A stretch of DNA of 64,000 bases from positions 62,001-126,000 of the forward strand of contig NZ_FOSG01000005.1 in assembly GCF_900114215.1 (NCBI RefSeq), written 5' to 3'. A model generated the notes under the pieces. That model was not told the origin of the DNA. It saw only the letters and a list, made by a program, of their open reading frames with translations, and did no database searches. The translations under genes were made by a program, and so were the position numbers. Position 1 is the first letter of the stretch, and each line of letters begins with the position of its first letter. Source of the stretch: Streptomyces mangrovi (lineage in GTDB: Bacteria; Actinomycetota; Actinomycetes; Streptomycetales; Streptomycetaceae). Shown here piece after piece: positions 44,685 through 53,013 of this stretch.

Positions 44685-45944
44685 ATGCACGACACCACCA
44701 TGCTGCTGATCGAGCTGGGCGCCATCATCCTCGGTCTGGGGGTCATCGGGCGGTTCGCAGGGCGGATCGGCCTGTCCGCCATCCCCCTCTACCTGCTGGT
44801 CGGCCTCGCCTTCGGCCACGGCGGGATCTTCGAGCTCAGCGCCAGCGAGGAGTTCATCGCCATCGGCGCCGAGATCGGCGTAATCCTGCTGCTGCTCCTG
44901 CTGGGCCTGGAGTACAGCGCCTCCGAGCTCGTGGACAACCTCAGGACGCAGTACCCCTCGGGCATGGTGGACTTCGTCCTCAACGCCACGCCGGGAGCCG
45001 TCGCCGCCCTCGTCCTGGGCTGGGGGCCGGTGGCCGCCGTGGCACTGGCCGGCGTCACCTGGATCTCCTCCTCCGGCGTCATCGCCAAGGTCCTCACCGA
45101 CCTGGGCCGGCTCGGCAACCGCGAGACACCCGTCGTCCTCGGCGTCCTGGTGATGGAGGACCTGGCGATGGCGGTCTACCTGCCGATCCTGACCACCCTG
45201 CTGGCCGGTGTCGGCCTGATGGGCGGCAGTGTCAGCCTGATCGTCGCCCTGGGCACGGTCGGCCTGGTCCTCTACGTCGCGCTGCGCCACGGCCGGCTGA
45301 TCAGCAAGGCCGTCTCCTCCGACAACCCCGAGCTGCTGCTGCTGGTGGTGCTCGGTCTGACCGTCCTGATCGCCGGGATCGCCCAGCAGCTGCACGTCTC
45401 GGCGGCGGTCGGCGCGTTCCTCGTCGGCATCGCCCTGTCCGGCGAGGTCGCCGAGAGCGCCCAGCGACTGTTCACCCCGCTGCGGGACCTGTTCGCGGCG
45501 GTGTTCTTCGTCTTCTTCGGCCTGTCCACCGATCCGGGCAACATCCCGCCGGTGCTCGTCCCGGCGCTGATCCTGGCCGTGGTGACCGTGGTGACCAAGG
45601 TCGCCACCGGCTGGTACGCGGCGCAGCGCGCCGGCATCAGCCCCAGGGGCCGGCTGCGGGCGGGCGGGACCCTGGTGGCGCGTGGCGAGTTCTCCATCGT
45701 CATCGCCGGTCTGGCGGCCGGGGTCGCCACCGAGATCCGTCCGCTGGCCACCGCCTACGTGCTGCTGATGGTGATAATCGGCCCGCTGGCCGCCCGCTGG
45801 ACGGAGCCCGCCGTCAGGGCCCTGATGCCCCGGCTGGTACCGGTCTCCTCCGGCTCCTCGGGGCAGCCGCCGGCCGGAATGAGGGAAGGGTCCGGGACTC
45901 CCTCCGAGACGGCGGCCCGCGCGGACTCCCCCACCCAGCCGTAG
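44685..45944 (+). CDS. Cation:proton antiporter, CPA2 family (KhtU-like)
   Basis: A 419-residue membrane protein with 12-13 hydrophobic segments. It carries the IGRFAGRIGLSAIPLYLLVGLAFG start, ILLLLLLGLEYSA, the transport-site region SSGVIAKVLTDLGRL, and LVARGEFSIVIAGLA near the end. It is expected to export K+ or Na+ for H+, regulated by the adjacent TrkA-C subunit. The cytoplasmic tail is short and Ser/Pro-rich. It is the second gene of a two-gene operon. Confidence 0.92.
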   Translation: MHDTTMLLIELGAIILGLGVIGRFAGRIGLSAIPLYLLVGLAFGHGGIFELSASEEFIAIGAEIGVILLLLLLGLEYSASELVDNLRTQYPSGMVDFVLNATPGAVAALVLGWGPVAAVALAGVTWISSSGVIAKVLTDLGRLGNRETPVVLGVLVMEDLAMAVYLPILTTLLAGVGLMGGSVSLIVALGTVGLVLYVALRHGRLISKAVSSDNPELLLLVVLGLTVLIAGIAQQLHVSAAVGAFLVGIALSGEVAESAQRLFTPLRDLFAAVFFVFFGLSTDPGNIPPVLVPALILAVVTVVTKVATGWYAAQRAGISPRGRLRAGGTLVARGEFSIVIAGLAAGVATEIRPLATAYVLLMVIIGPLAARWTEPAVRALMPRLVPVSSGSSGQPPAGMREGSGTPSETAARADSPTQP

Positions 45945-45988
45945 GGCCGGAAGGAGCCGCCCGCGGCCGGTGAGGCATCATCTCCTCC

Positions 45989-47464
45989 ATGGGGACAGTC
46001 GCCGGTCTGGACAGTTCGTCCGAGTACACCCGCATCGTCGTCTGCGACACCGACACCGGTGCCGTCGTCAGACAGGGATACGCCCCGCATCCCGCGCCCG
46101 GGGGCGCCGGCGGCGGGGAGGACGGGACCGGAGCGGCCGCGGGCAGGCGCACCGAGACCGACCCGCAGGCGTGGCTGCTCTCGCTCGGCGACGCCGCGGC
46201 CGGCGGGGTGCTGGAGGGCGTCCAGGCCATCGGCGTCTCGGCGCAGCAGAACGGGCTGGTCGCGCTCGACGAGGCGGGCGACCCGGTGCGGCCCGCGCTG
46301 GTCGGCAACGACCGGCGCGCGCAGACCGCCGCGGCCGACCTCGTCGACGCGCTCGGCGGACGCGAGGCGTGGGCGCAGGCGGTGGGCGCCGTGCCGCAGG
46401 CGGCGCAGCCGGTGGCGAAGCTGCGCTGGCTGGCCCGGAACGAGCCGGAGGCGGCCCGGCGGGTGGCCGAGGTCCTCCAGCCGCACGACTGGCTGGTGTG
46501 GCAGCTGCTGGGCCGTCCGCAGCGCCGCACCACCGACCGCGGTGACGCCTCGGGGACCGGCTACTGGTCGGCCGCCACCGAGTCCTGGCGGGCGGATCTG
46601 GCCGAGCTGGCGCTCGGTCACCCGGTGAGGCTGCCGGATGTGCTGGGTCCGGCCGAGCCCGCCGGACACACCCCCGAAGGGCTGCTGATCTCGGCCGGCA
46701 CGGGCGAGACGATGGCCGCCGCCTTCGGCCTGGGCGTCGGCCCGGGTGATGCGGTGGTCTCGCTGGGGGCGTCCGGTTCGGTCTTCTCCGTGCACCATCA
46801 GGCGCTGGCCGAGCCGACCGGAATGATCACCTCACTCGCCGACGCCACCGGCATGCACCTGCCGGTGGTGCACACGCTCAACGCCGTACGGGCGCTGCGC
46901 GGCGCCGCCGAACTGCTCGGCACCTCCCTGGAGGGCCTGTCGGAGCTGGCGCTGACCTCCACGCCGGGCTCCCACGGGCTGGTGCTGCTGCCCTATCTGG
47001 AGGGCGAGCGCACCCCCGACCTGCCGCACACCGCCGGCACGCTGGCCGGGCTGCGGCGCGAGAGCATGAAGCCGGAGCATCTGGCACGCGCCGCCTTCGA
47101 GGGGATGCTGTGCGGTCTCGCCGACGCCCTGGACGTGCTGCGCGGCCGGGGCGTGTCGGTCGGCCGGGTCTTCCTGCTGGGGGCCGCGGCCGGTCTCCCG
47201 GCCGTACAGGCGATCGCCCCGGCCCTGCTGGGAGCGCAGGTGGTGGTCCCCGAGCCCGCCGACTACACGGCGCTGGGCGCCGCCCGCCAGGCCGCCTGGG
47301 CCCTGGGGGTGTCCCGGGGCACGCTCTCGCCGCGGCAGCCCCCGATGTGGCCCGCCCCTGCCGGCCGGGTCCTGGAACCGGGCGAGGAGCTGGCGGTGGG
47401 CCAGGCGGTGCGGCAGCAGTACGCGACGGTGCGGGAGCAGACGCATCCGGGTGCTTTCGGCTGA
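45989..47464 (+). CDS. xylB: FGGY carbohydrate kinase, xylulokinase-like
   Basis: A 491-residue FGGY-family sugar kinase. N-terminal ATPase fold: VAGLDSSSEYTRIVVCD. Substrate side: AIGVSAQQNGLVALDEAGD and a conserved Asp in VGNDRRAQ. C-terminal fold: LGASGSVFSV and LLPYLEGERTPDLPHTAGTLAGL, the latter typical of xylulokinases. It would phosphorylate D-xylulose or a related ketopentose. No xylose isomerase is nearby. A functional link with the pentose cluster 4 kb away is possible, but no double CGAA box lies in front of it. Confidence 0.85.
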   Translation: MGTVAGLDSSSEYTRIVVCDTDTGAVVRQGYAPHPAPGGAGGGEDGTGAAAGRRTETDPQAWLLSLGDAAAGGVLEGVQAIGVSAQQNGLVALDEAGDPVRPALVGNDRRAQTAAADLVDALGGREAWAQAVGAVPQAAQPVAKLRWLARNEPEAARRVAEVLQPHDWLVWQLLGRPQRRTTDRGDASGTGYWSAATESWRADLAELALGHPVRLPDVLGPAEPAGHTPEGLLISAGTGETMAAAFGLGVGPGDAVVSLGASGSVFSVHHQALAEPTGMITSLADATGMHLPVVHTLNAVRALRGAAELLGTSLEGLSELALTSTPGSHGLVLLPYLEGERTPDLPHTAGTLAGLRRESMKPEHLARAAFEGMLCGLADALDVLRGRGVSVGRVFLLGAAAGLPAVQAIAPALLGAQVVVPEPADYTALGAARQAAWALGVSRGTLSPRQPPMWPAPAGRVLEPGEELAVGQAVRQQYATVREQTHPGAFG

Positions 47465-47471
47465 GCCCGCA

Positions 47472-47503
47472 CCGGCGGCCCCGGCCGGGAGCCGGGCCGC
47501 CGG
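47472..47503. terminator. Convergent terminator hairpin
   Basis: A 13-bp GC stem with one bulged C lies in the 58-bp gap between the convergent kinase and sigma-factor genes. Confidence 0.5.
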
Positions 47504-47522
47504 GGCCGGGCGGGCCGGGGGC

Positions 47523-48818
47523 TCAGTCCAGATAGCCCCTGAGCTGGTCCGCGTAAGCGTGGTCCCGGAGCCTGGCCAGCGTCCTGGACTCGATCTGGCG
47601 GATGCGTTCGCGGGTGACGCCGAAGAGGCGGCCGATCTCCTCCAGCGTGCGGGGCCGGCCGTCGACGAGCCCGTAGCGCAACTGGACGACCCTGCGCTCC
47701 CGCTCGCCGAGGGTGGACAGCACCGCGTCCAGGTGCCGGCGCAGCAGCAGGAAGGCGGCGGTCTCCACGGGTGAGGGGGCGTCGCAGTCCTCGATGAGGT
47801 CGCCGAGGCTGACGTCGTCCTCCTCGCCCACCGGGGCGTGCAGCGACACCGGTTCCCGGGCCAGCCGCAGCACCTCACCGACCCGCTCTCCGGTCAGGCC
47901 GAGCTGGGCCGCGACCTCCTCGGGCGTCGGCTCGTAGCCGCGCTCCTGGAGGATGCTGCGCTGGACGCGGACGACCCGGTTGATCAGCTCCACGACGTGC
48001 ACCGGGACCCTGATGGTGCGGGCCTGGTCGGCCAGCGCCCGGGACATGGCCTGGCGTATCCACCAGGTGGCGTAGGTGGAGAACTTGTAGCCGCGGGTGT
48101 AGTCGAACTTCTCCACGGCCCGGATGAGGCCCAGGTTGCCCTCTTGGACCAGGTCGAGCATGGTCAGCCCGCGGCCGGCGTACCGCTTGGCCACCGAGAC
48201 CACCAGGCGGAGGTTGGCCTCGATCAGGCGGCGCTTGGCCACCCGGCCCATGACCACCAGCCGGTCGAGGTCGAGGGCGAGGCTCTCGTCGAGGCCGGGG
48301 GTGCGGGTGAGCTTCTCCTCGGCGAACAGCCCCGCCTCGACGCGCCGGGCGAGCTCGACCTCCTCGGCGGCCGTCAGCAGGGGGACGCGGCCGATCTCGC
48401 GCAGGTACTGGCGGAAGAGGTCGGCGGAGGGACCGGTCGCTTCGGGTCCGCCCGTCCGGGGGGCGAGAGGGGGCTCCGCCCGGAGGCGTTCGGCATCCGG
48501 TTCCGCCTCCCGCCCGGGGGCCGCCTCCCGCCCGGGGGCCGCCTCCCGCCCGGGGACGGCCCGCGGGCCGTCCCCGGGCGGTACGACGGCCAGGGCCGGA
48601 GCGCTCGGGGGGCCGGAAGCGGCGAGTGCGGCGGGAGCAGCGAGGGTCCGGGTCTGCACGGGGGCGGCCTCCAAGTTGGTCGCTGCCGGTTCGGGGACGA
48701 CACGCGAGACGAGGACGGGCGCGGCCGCACCGCTGCCCGCACCGCGGCGGACGAACGGCGCCGAGGGGGGTACGCGCTCCGGGGGCTCAGGCACCTCCCT
48801 CAGTGTGGGGTACGACAC
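47523..48818 (-). CDS. hrdA: RpoD-family principal-like sigma factor, HrdA type
   Basis: A 431-residue group 1/2 sigma factor. Regions in order: 1.2 ([19 protein letters not shown]), 2 ([20 protein letters not shown], then [19 protein letters not shown] and [12 protein letters not shown]), 3 ([15 protein letters not shown]) and 4 ([20 protein letters not shown]). The first 140 residues are Pro/Ala/Glu-rich with a repeat. HrdA is assigned because it directly follows dnaG, as in S. coelicolor; by sequence alone HrdC/HrdD-like would also be possible. GTG start. It lies 114 bp after dnaG on the same strand. Confidence 0.88.
   Translation of the reverse strand: MSYPTLREVPEPPERVPPSAPFVRRGAGSGAAAPVLVSRVVPEPAATNLEAAPVQTRTLAAPAALAASGPPSAPALAVVPPGDGPRAVPGREAAPGREAAPGREAEPDAERLRAEPPLAPRTGGPEATGPSADLFRQYLREIGRVPLLTAAEEVELARRVEAGLFAEEKLTRTPGLDESLALDLDRLVVMGRVAKRRLIEANLRLVVSVAKRYAGRGLTMLDLVQEGNLGLIRAVEKFDYTRGYKFSTYATWWIRQAMSRALADQARTIRVPVHVVELINRVVRVQRSILQERGYEPTPEEVAAQLGLTGERVGEVLRLAREPVSLHAPVGEEDDVSLGDLIEDCDAPSPVETAAFLLLRRHLDAVLSTLGERERRVVQLRYGLVDGRPRTLEEIGRLFGVTRERIRQIESRTLARLRDHAYADQLRGYLD
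48488..48570 (-). repeat. 18-bp tandem repeat in hrdA
   Basis: About three near-identical units encoding GREAAP lie in the disordered N-terminal region of the sigma factor. They are in frame and non-disruptive. Confidence 0.7.
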
Positions 48819-48932
48819 ACTCCCGTCACGAGGGGCGTGCGCACGGTTTCTGGACTCACGGGTGACCGAACGGGTACGGAACGTGACAGAACGGGCCGGT
48901 ACGGGATCCGCCCCGCCCGTTCCGCGTGCGGC

Positions 48933-50870
48933 CTACGACCAGAGCGCGGCGGCGCCGCGGTCGCGCAGCGAACGGCCGTACCGCTCCAGCGTCCACAGCT
49001 GCTCGGCGACGGCCGTCTGGGCCTCGTCCCCGCTGTTCGTCATGCGTGCGAGGGTGCTGCTCAGTTCGGCGATCCGGCGGTTGACCGCCTCCAGCCGCAC
49101 CTTGACCAGGAACTCCCCGGCATAGGCCTCGTCGGGCTCGCGCGGGGTGCGCAGCGGCTCGACGCCCAACTCGGTGATCATCGACCGCACGGTGTCGTCC
49201 GGCGCGGCGTCCCGCACCCGCGTCAGGTACTCCCCGTCGGCCCGCTCCACTCCCCCGGCCTTCTCCACGGCCCGGCGCACCTCGGCGTAGGGCTCGGCGG
49301 TGAACTCGTCGGCCCCGTAGGCGTCGAAGAGCGGGGAGACCAGCGCCGGGAACTGCAGTGCCAGCTTGAGCAGTTCGCGCTCGGCCAGCCGCTGGGGGCT
49401 GCGCAGGTCCAGCCGGGGGCCGCCGGGCGCGGGGCCGGGCCTCACCTGCGGTGCGGGCGGCGAGGCGGGGCGGCGCTGCCGCGGACCTCCCTGGCCTCCC
49501 TGGCCTCCCTGGCCTCCCGGACCGCCGGCCCGCCGCTCGCGCTCCCAGCGGGCCAGCTGCCCCACCCGCCGCACCACGAACTCGGTGTCGAGGATGCCCA
49601 GCAGCCCGGCCAGGCGTACGGCGTACTGGTGCTGGATCGAGCCGTCCTTGATCCGCGCGACGATCGGCGCGGCCTCCTCCAGGGCGGCGGCCCGGCCCTC
49701 GGCGGTGTCCAGGTTGTGCTGCCCGGTGACCGAGCGGATGGCGAACTCGAACAGCGGCGAGCGCCCCTGGACCAGGGCCGCCACCGCCTCGTCGCCCTCG
49801 GCCAGCCGCAGTTCGCACGGGTCCATGCCGCCGGGGGTGATGGCGATGGAGGTGCGGGCGGCGAACTTCTGGTCGTCCTCGAAAGCGCGCAGCGCGGCCT
49901 TCTGCCCGGCCGCGTCGCCGTCGAAGGTGAAGACGACCTCCGAGCGGGAGTTGTCCATCAGCAGCCGCCGCAGGATCTTGATGTGCTCGCCGCCGAAGGC
50001 GGTGCCGCAGGTGGCGATGGCGCCGGTGACCCCGGCGAGGTGGCAGGCCATCACGTCCGTGTAGCCCTCGACGACCACGGCCCGGCCGGTCTTCGCGATC
50101 TCGCGCTTGGCCAGGTCGATGCCGTAGAGCACCTGGGACTTGTGGTAGATCGCCGTCTCGGGGGTGTTGAGGTACTTCGGCCCGTTGTCGTCCTCGCGCA
50201 GCTTGCGGGCGCCGAAGCCGACGACCTCGCCGGTGATGTCGCGGATGGGCCACATCAGCCGGCCGCGGAAGCGGTCGATGGGGCGGCCGTTGCGGCTCTC
50301 CTGGGCGAGGCCGGCCAGGATCAGCTCCTTGTCGCTGAAGCCCTTGCCGCGCAGGAAGCGGGTGAGGTGGTCCCAGCCGGCCGGGGAGTAGCCGACGCCG
50401 AAGTGCGCGGCGGCCTCCTGTCCGAAGCCGCGCTCGGCCAGGAAGCGGCGGCCGGTCTCGGCCTCCGGCGAGTCGAGCTGCTCGGTGTAGAAGGCGGCGG
50501 CGGCCTTGTGCGCCTGGACCAGCCGGATGCGCTCGCCCTGCTGGCGGCCTGGGGCGTAGCCGCCCTCCTCGTAGCGCAGGGTGACCCCCGCCTGGGAGGC
50601 GAGCCGCTCGACGGCCTCGGAGAAGGAGAGGTGGTCCACCTTCATCACGAAGTCGAGGGTGTCCCCGCCGGCCTGGCAGCCGAAGCAGTGGTACAGGCCC
50701 TTGCTCGGGCTGACGTGGAAGGAGGGGGACTTCTCGTCGTGGAAGGGGCACAGGCCCTTGAGGTTGCCGCCGCCGGCCGGGCGCAGCTGGAGGTACTCGG
50801 AGACGACGGCGTCGATCGGGACCGCGTCCCGTACCGCCTTCACGTCGTCGTCGTTGATCCGTCCCGCCAC
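48933..50870 (-). CDS. dnaG: DNA primase DnaG
   Basis: A 645-residue replicative primase that makes RNA primers at the fork. The N-terminal zinc finger is CPFH...CFGC, around residues 42-67. The catalytic TOPRIM region has VVVEGYTDVMACH and VVFTFDGDAAGQKA. The C-terminal helicase-binding domain follows a Gly/Pro/Gln-rich linker (GGPGGQGGQGGQGG). GTG start at 50870. It stands 10 bp downstream of the GNAT gene and 114 bp upstream of hrdA, all on the same strand. Confidence 0.96.
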   Translation of the reverse strand: MAGRINDDDVKAVRDAVPIDAVVSEYLQLRPAGGGNLKGLCPFHDEKSPSFHVSPSKGLYHCFGCQAGGDTLDFVMKVDHLSFSEAVERLASQAGVTLRYEEGGYAPGRQQGERIRLVQAHKAAAAFYTEQLDSPEAETGRRFLAERGFGQEAAAHFGVGYSPAGWDHLTRFLRGKGFSDKELILAGLAQESRNGRPIDRFRGRLMWPIRDITGEVVGFGARKLREDDNGPKYLNTPETAIYHKSQVLYGIDLAKREIAKTGRAVVVEGYTDVMACHLAGVTGAIATCGTAFGGEHIKILRRLLMDNSRSEVVFTFDGDAAGQKAALRAFEDDQKFAARTSIAITPGGMDPCELRLAEGDEAVAALVQGRSPLFEFAIRSVTGQHNLDTAEGRAAALEEAAPIVARIKDGSIQHQYAVRLAGLLGILDTEFVVRRVGQLARWERERRAGGPGGQGGQGGQGGPRQRRPASPPAPQVRPGPAPGGPRLDLRSPQRLAERELLKLALQFPALVSPLFDAYGADEFTAEPYAEVRRAVEKAGGVERADGEYLTRVRDAAPDDTVRSMITELGVEPLRTPREPDEAYAGEFLVKVRLEAVNRRIAELSSTLARMTNSGDEAQTAVAEQLWTLERYGRSLRDRGAAALWS

Positions 50871-50880
50871 GGCGGAAAGT

Positions 50881-51423
50881 CTACGGCCGCGCCGCGGCGT
50901 CCCCGGTACGGCGGGTCCGGGGCCGGATCTCCCGGACGAACACGAGGTGCGGGCCGACGCCCTCGACGACGAACTCCTCGCCGTGCGCCCGGAAACCCTG
51001 GTGCTCGTAGAAGCCCCGGGCCGTGGTGCGTCCGTTGCACCACAGCAGTGCGGCGCCGCGGGCGGCGGCCTCGGCGGTGCCCGCGCGCAGCACGGCGGCG
51101 CCGTGGCCCCGGCCGCGGGCGGCGGGGGCGCTGGCCATGCCCCGGAAGCGGTACGCGGTCGCGGCGGAGTCCGGCCGCGGGCCGGAGCGGGGTTCGGGGA
51201 ACGGGCCGGGGAACGGCTCGGGAAAGAACGTGCCGCATCCGAGGACCTCCGGCGCGTCCCCCTCGTGGAAGCCCTCGTAGGAGGCGATGTGGAACGCGGC
51301 GGGGTCGCCGTCCTCGGGGAAGACCGCCGCCTCGCGCGGCAGCCCCGGGCGCAGCACCTCCCGGCGCAGGCCGAGGATCTCGGACGCGGGCACCAGCGCG
51401 GTACGGATGACGGGGGCGGTCAT
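50881..51423 (-). CDS. GNAT family N-acetyltransferase
   Basis: A 180-residue acetyltransferase. The acetyl-CoA pyrophosphate loop is RGRGHGAAVL near residue 108, followed by ALLWCNGRTTARGFYEHQGF, a strong GNAT end. A Pro/Arg-rich insertion (PFPGPFPEPRSGPRP) interrupts the beta strands. It ends 10 bp before dnaG and is probably in the same transcript. The substrate is unknown. Confidence 0.88.
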   Translation of the reverse strand: MTAPVIRTALVPASEILGLRREVLRPGLPREAAVFPEDGDPAAFHIASYEGFHEGDAPEVLGCGTFFPEPFPGPFPEPRSGPRPDSAATAYRFRGMASAPAARGRGHGAAVLRAGTAEAAARGAALLWCNGRTTARGFYEHQGFRAHGEEFVVEGVGPHLVFVREIRPRTRRTGDAAARP

Positions 51424-51500
51424 GCCGCCACGCTACGGCTTCGCGGGCGGCGGCCCGCGGCCGGGGCGGAATCGAGGCGGGTCCGGGCGGGGCCGACGGG

Positions 51501-52763
51501 TCAGTTTCCGGCCAGCTCCTCCAGCGGCAGCGAGGGGTCGGCCAGCTTCTCCGGATCGGTCTGCCGGCCGGAGCGGACGAGCCGCTGGACCGGCCCGGTG
51601 ACGCCTTCGGTGTTCATGCCCAGCCCGGCCAGCACCCGCCCCTCGCTCAGCCAGAACGCGGTGAACTCCCGCTTGCCGAGGTCGCCGCGGACGACCACCT
51701 GGTCGTACGAGCCGGGCGGCGCCCAGCCGGAGTACTCCATGCTCATGTCGTACTGGTCGGAGAAGAAGTACGGCACCCGGTCGTAGGAGACCTTCTGGCC
51801 GAGCATCGCCCGGGCGGCGGCCGGTCCGCCGTTCAGGGCGTTGGCCCAGTGCTCGACGCGCAGCCGGGTGGCGAACAGCGGGTGGTGGAGGGCGGCGACG
51901 TCGCCGGCCGCGTGGATGTCGGGGTCGCTGGTGCGCAGCGAGGCGTCCACCGCGATGCCGCCCACGGGCTCCCCGGCCAGTTCCAGCCCGGCGGCCCGGG
52001 CCAGGGAGACGCGGGGGGCGGCGCCGATGGCGGCGAGCACGGCGTGCGCCGGGTGCTCCTCGCCGTCCCCCGTGCGGACGGCCAGGACCTGGCTGTCCTG
52101 GCCGACGATCTCGGTGAGGGAGGTGCCGAAGTACAGGCGCACGCCGTGTTCGCGGTGCAGGTCGGCGAGGACGGCGCCCAGCTCGGGACCGAGGACGGGG
52201 TGCAGGGGGGTGGGGTTCGGCTCGATGACGGTGACCTCGGCCCCCCATGAGCGGGCGGCGGCCGCCACCTCCAGGCCGATCCAGCCCGCGCCCGCGACGA
52301 CCAGGTGCCCGTTGTCGCGGCCGAGTCCGGCCAGGGTGCCGCGCAGCCGGTCGGCGTGCGCCAGGCGGCGCAGGTGGTGCACCCCGGCCAGCTCGGTGCC
52401 GGGGACGTTCAGGCGGCGCGGCTCGGCGCCGGTGGCCAGCAGCAGCTTGTCGTAGTGGATCCGGGTGCCGTCGCCGAGCTCCACCGTCATCGCCTCCCGG
52501 TCGAGGCGGACGGCGGGCTGGCCGAGGTGGAGCTCGACGGCGGCCCCGGCGTACCAGGCGGGCTCGTGGACGAAGACGCCGTCGCGTTCGGCGGTGCCGC
52601 CGAGGTAGCCCTTGGAGAGGGGAGGCCGCTCGTAGGGGTGGTCGCGTTCGTCGCCGATCAGGATGACGCGGCCGGTGAAGCCCTCCGCCCGGAGGGTCTC
52701 GGCCGCCTTCGCCCCGGCCAGGCCGCCGCCGACGATGACGAACGTGCGATGTGCGTCGACCAC
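51501..52763 (-). CDS. FAD-dependent NAD(P)H oxidoreductase (ferredoxin-reductase type)
   Basis: A 420-residue reductase. The FAD motif is FVIVGGGLAGAKAAE and the NAD(P) motif VVAGAGWIGLEVAAAA. FAD is also contacted by the ATG motif LLLATGAEPRRL and by DIHAAGDVAAL. The C-terminal reductase domain (YFFSDQYDMSMEYSGWA) matches rubredoxin/putidaredoxin-type reductases that feed electrons to P450 or dioxygenase ferredoxins. The GTG start follows GGAGGA. It is the first of four same-strand genes that end with dnaG and hrdA. No ferredoxin gene is adjacent. Confidence 0.9.
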   Translation of the reverse strand: MVDAHRTFVIVGGGLAGAKAAETLRAEGFTGRVILIGDERDHPYERPPLSKGYLGGTAERDGVFVHEPAWYAGAAVELHLGQPAVRLDREAMTVELGDGTRIHYDKLLLATGAEPRRLNVPGTELAGVHHLRRLAHADRLRGTLAGLGRDNGHLVVAGAGWIGLEVAAAARSWGAEVTVIEPNPTPLHPVLGPELGAVLADLHREHGVRLYFGTSLTEIVGQDSQVLAVRTGDGEEHPAHAVLAAIGAAPRVSLARAAGLELAGEPVGGIAVDASLRTSDPDIHAAGDVAALHHPLFATRLRVEHWANALNGGPAAARAMLGQKVSYDRVPYFFSDQYDMSMEYSGWAPPGSYDQVVVRGDLGKREFTAFWLSEGRVLAGLGMNTEGVTGPVQRLVRSGRQTDPEKLADPSLPLEELAGN

Positions 52764-52821
52764 GTGCTTCCTCCTCGTTGCGCTGCCCCCCTGCGGTGGG
52801 TTCCCCGGGAGTGTGCCCCGC

Positions 52822-52853
52822 CGGCCGCGCCGCCGTGAGAGGCGGCGCGGCCG
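52822..52853. terminator. Hairpin between PucR-type gene and reductase
   Basis: A perfect 13-bp GC stem with a 6-nt loop lies in the 250-bp gap. On the minus strand it is downstream of the PucR-type gene and upstream of the reductase, so it most likely ends the former transcript. Confidence 0.6.
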
Positions 52854-53013
52854 ACGGGGCGGCAGGGGTCCGGGGAAGGCCCGCGGCCGGTTCCGCGGAC
52901 GTCTCCCACAGATCCTCCCCACCCTCCGGGCCGCTCTATCCCTCTTCGCGCGCAGCGTCCTCGTTTGTCTGGAACCATCGGGTACGCGCCCCCGCCTTCG
53001 CCCGTCCGCGCGC

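Noticed and set aside
47838..51410. A 1190-codon plus-strand frame opposite hrdA, dnaG and GNAT
   Set aside because: The opposite strand has three complete genes with conserved motifs; this frame has none.
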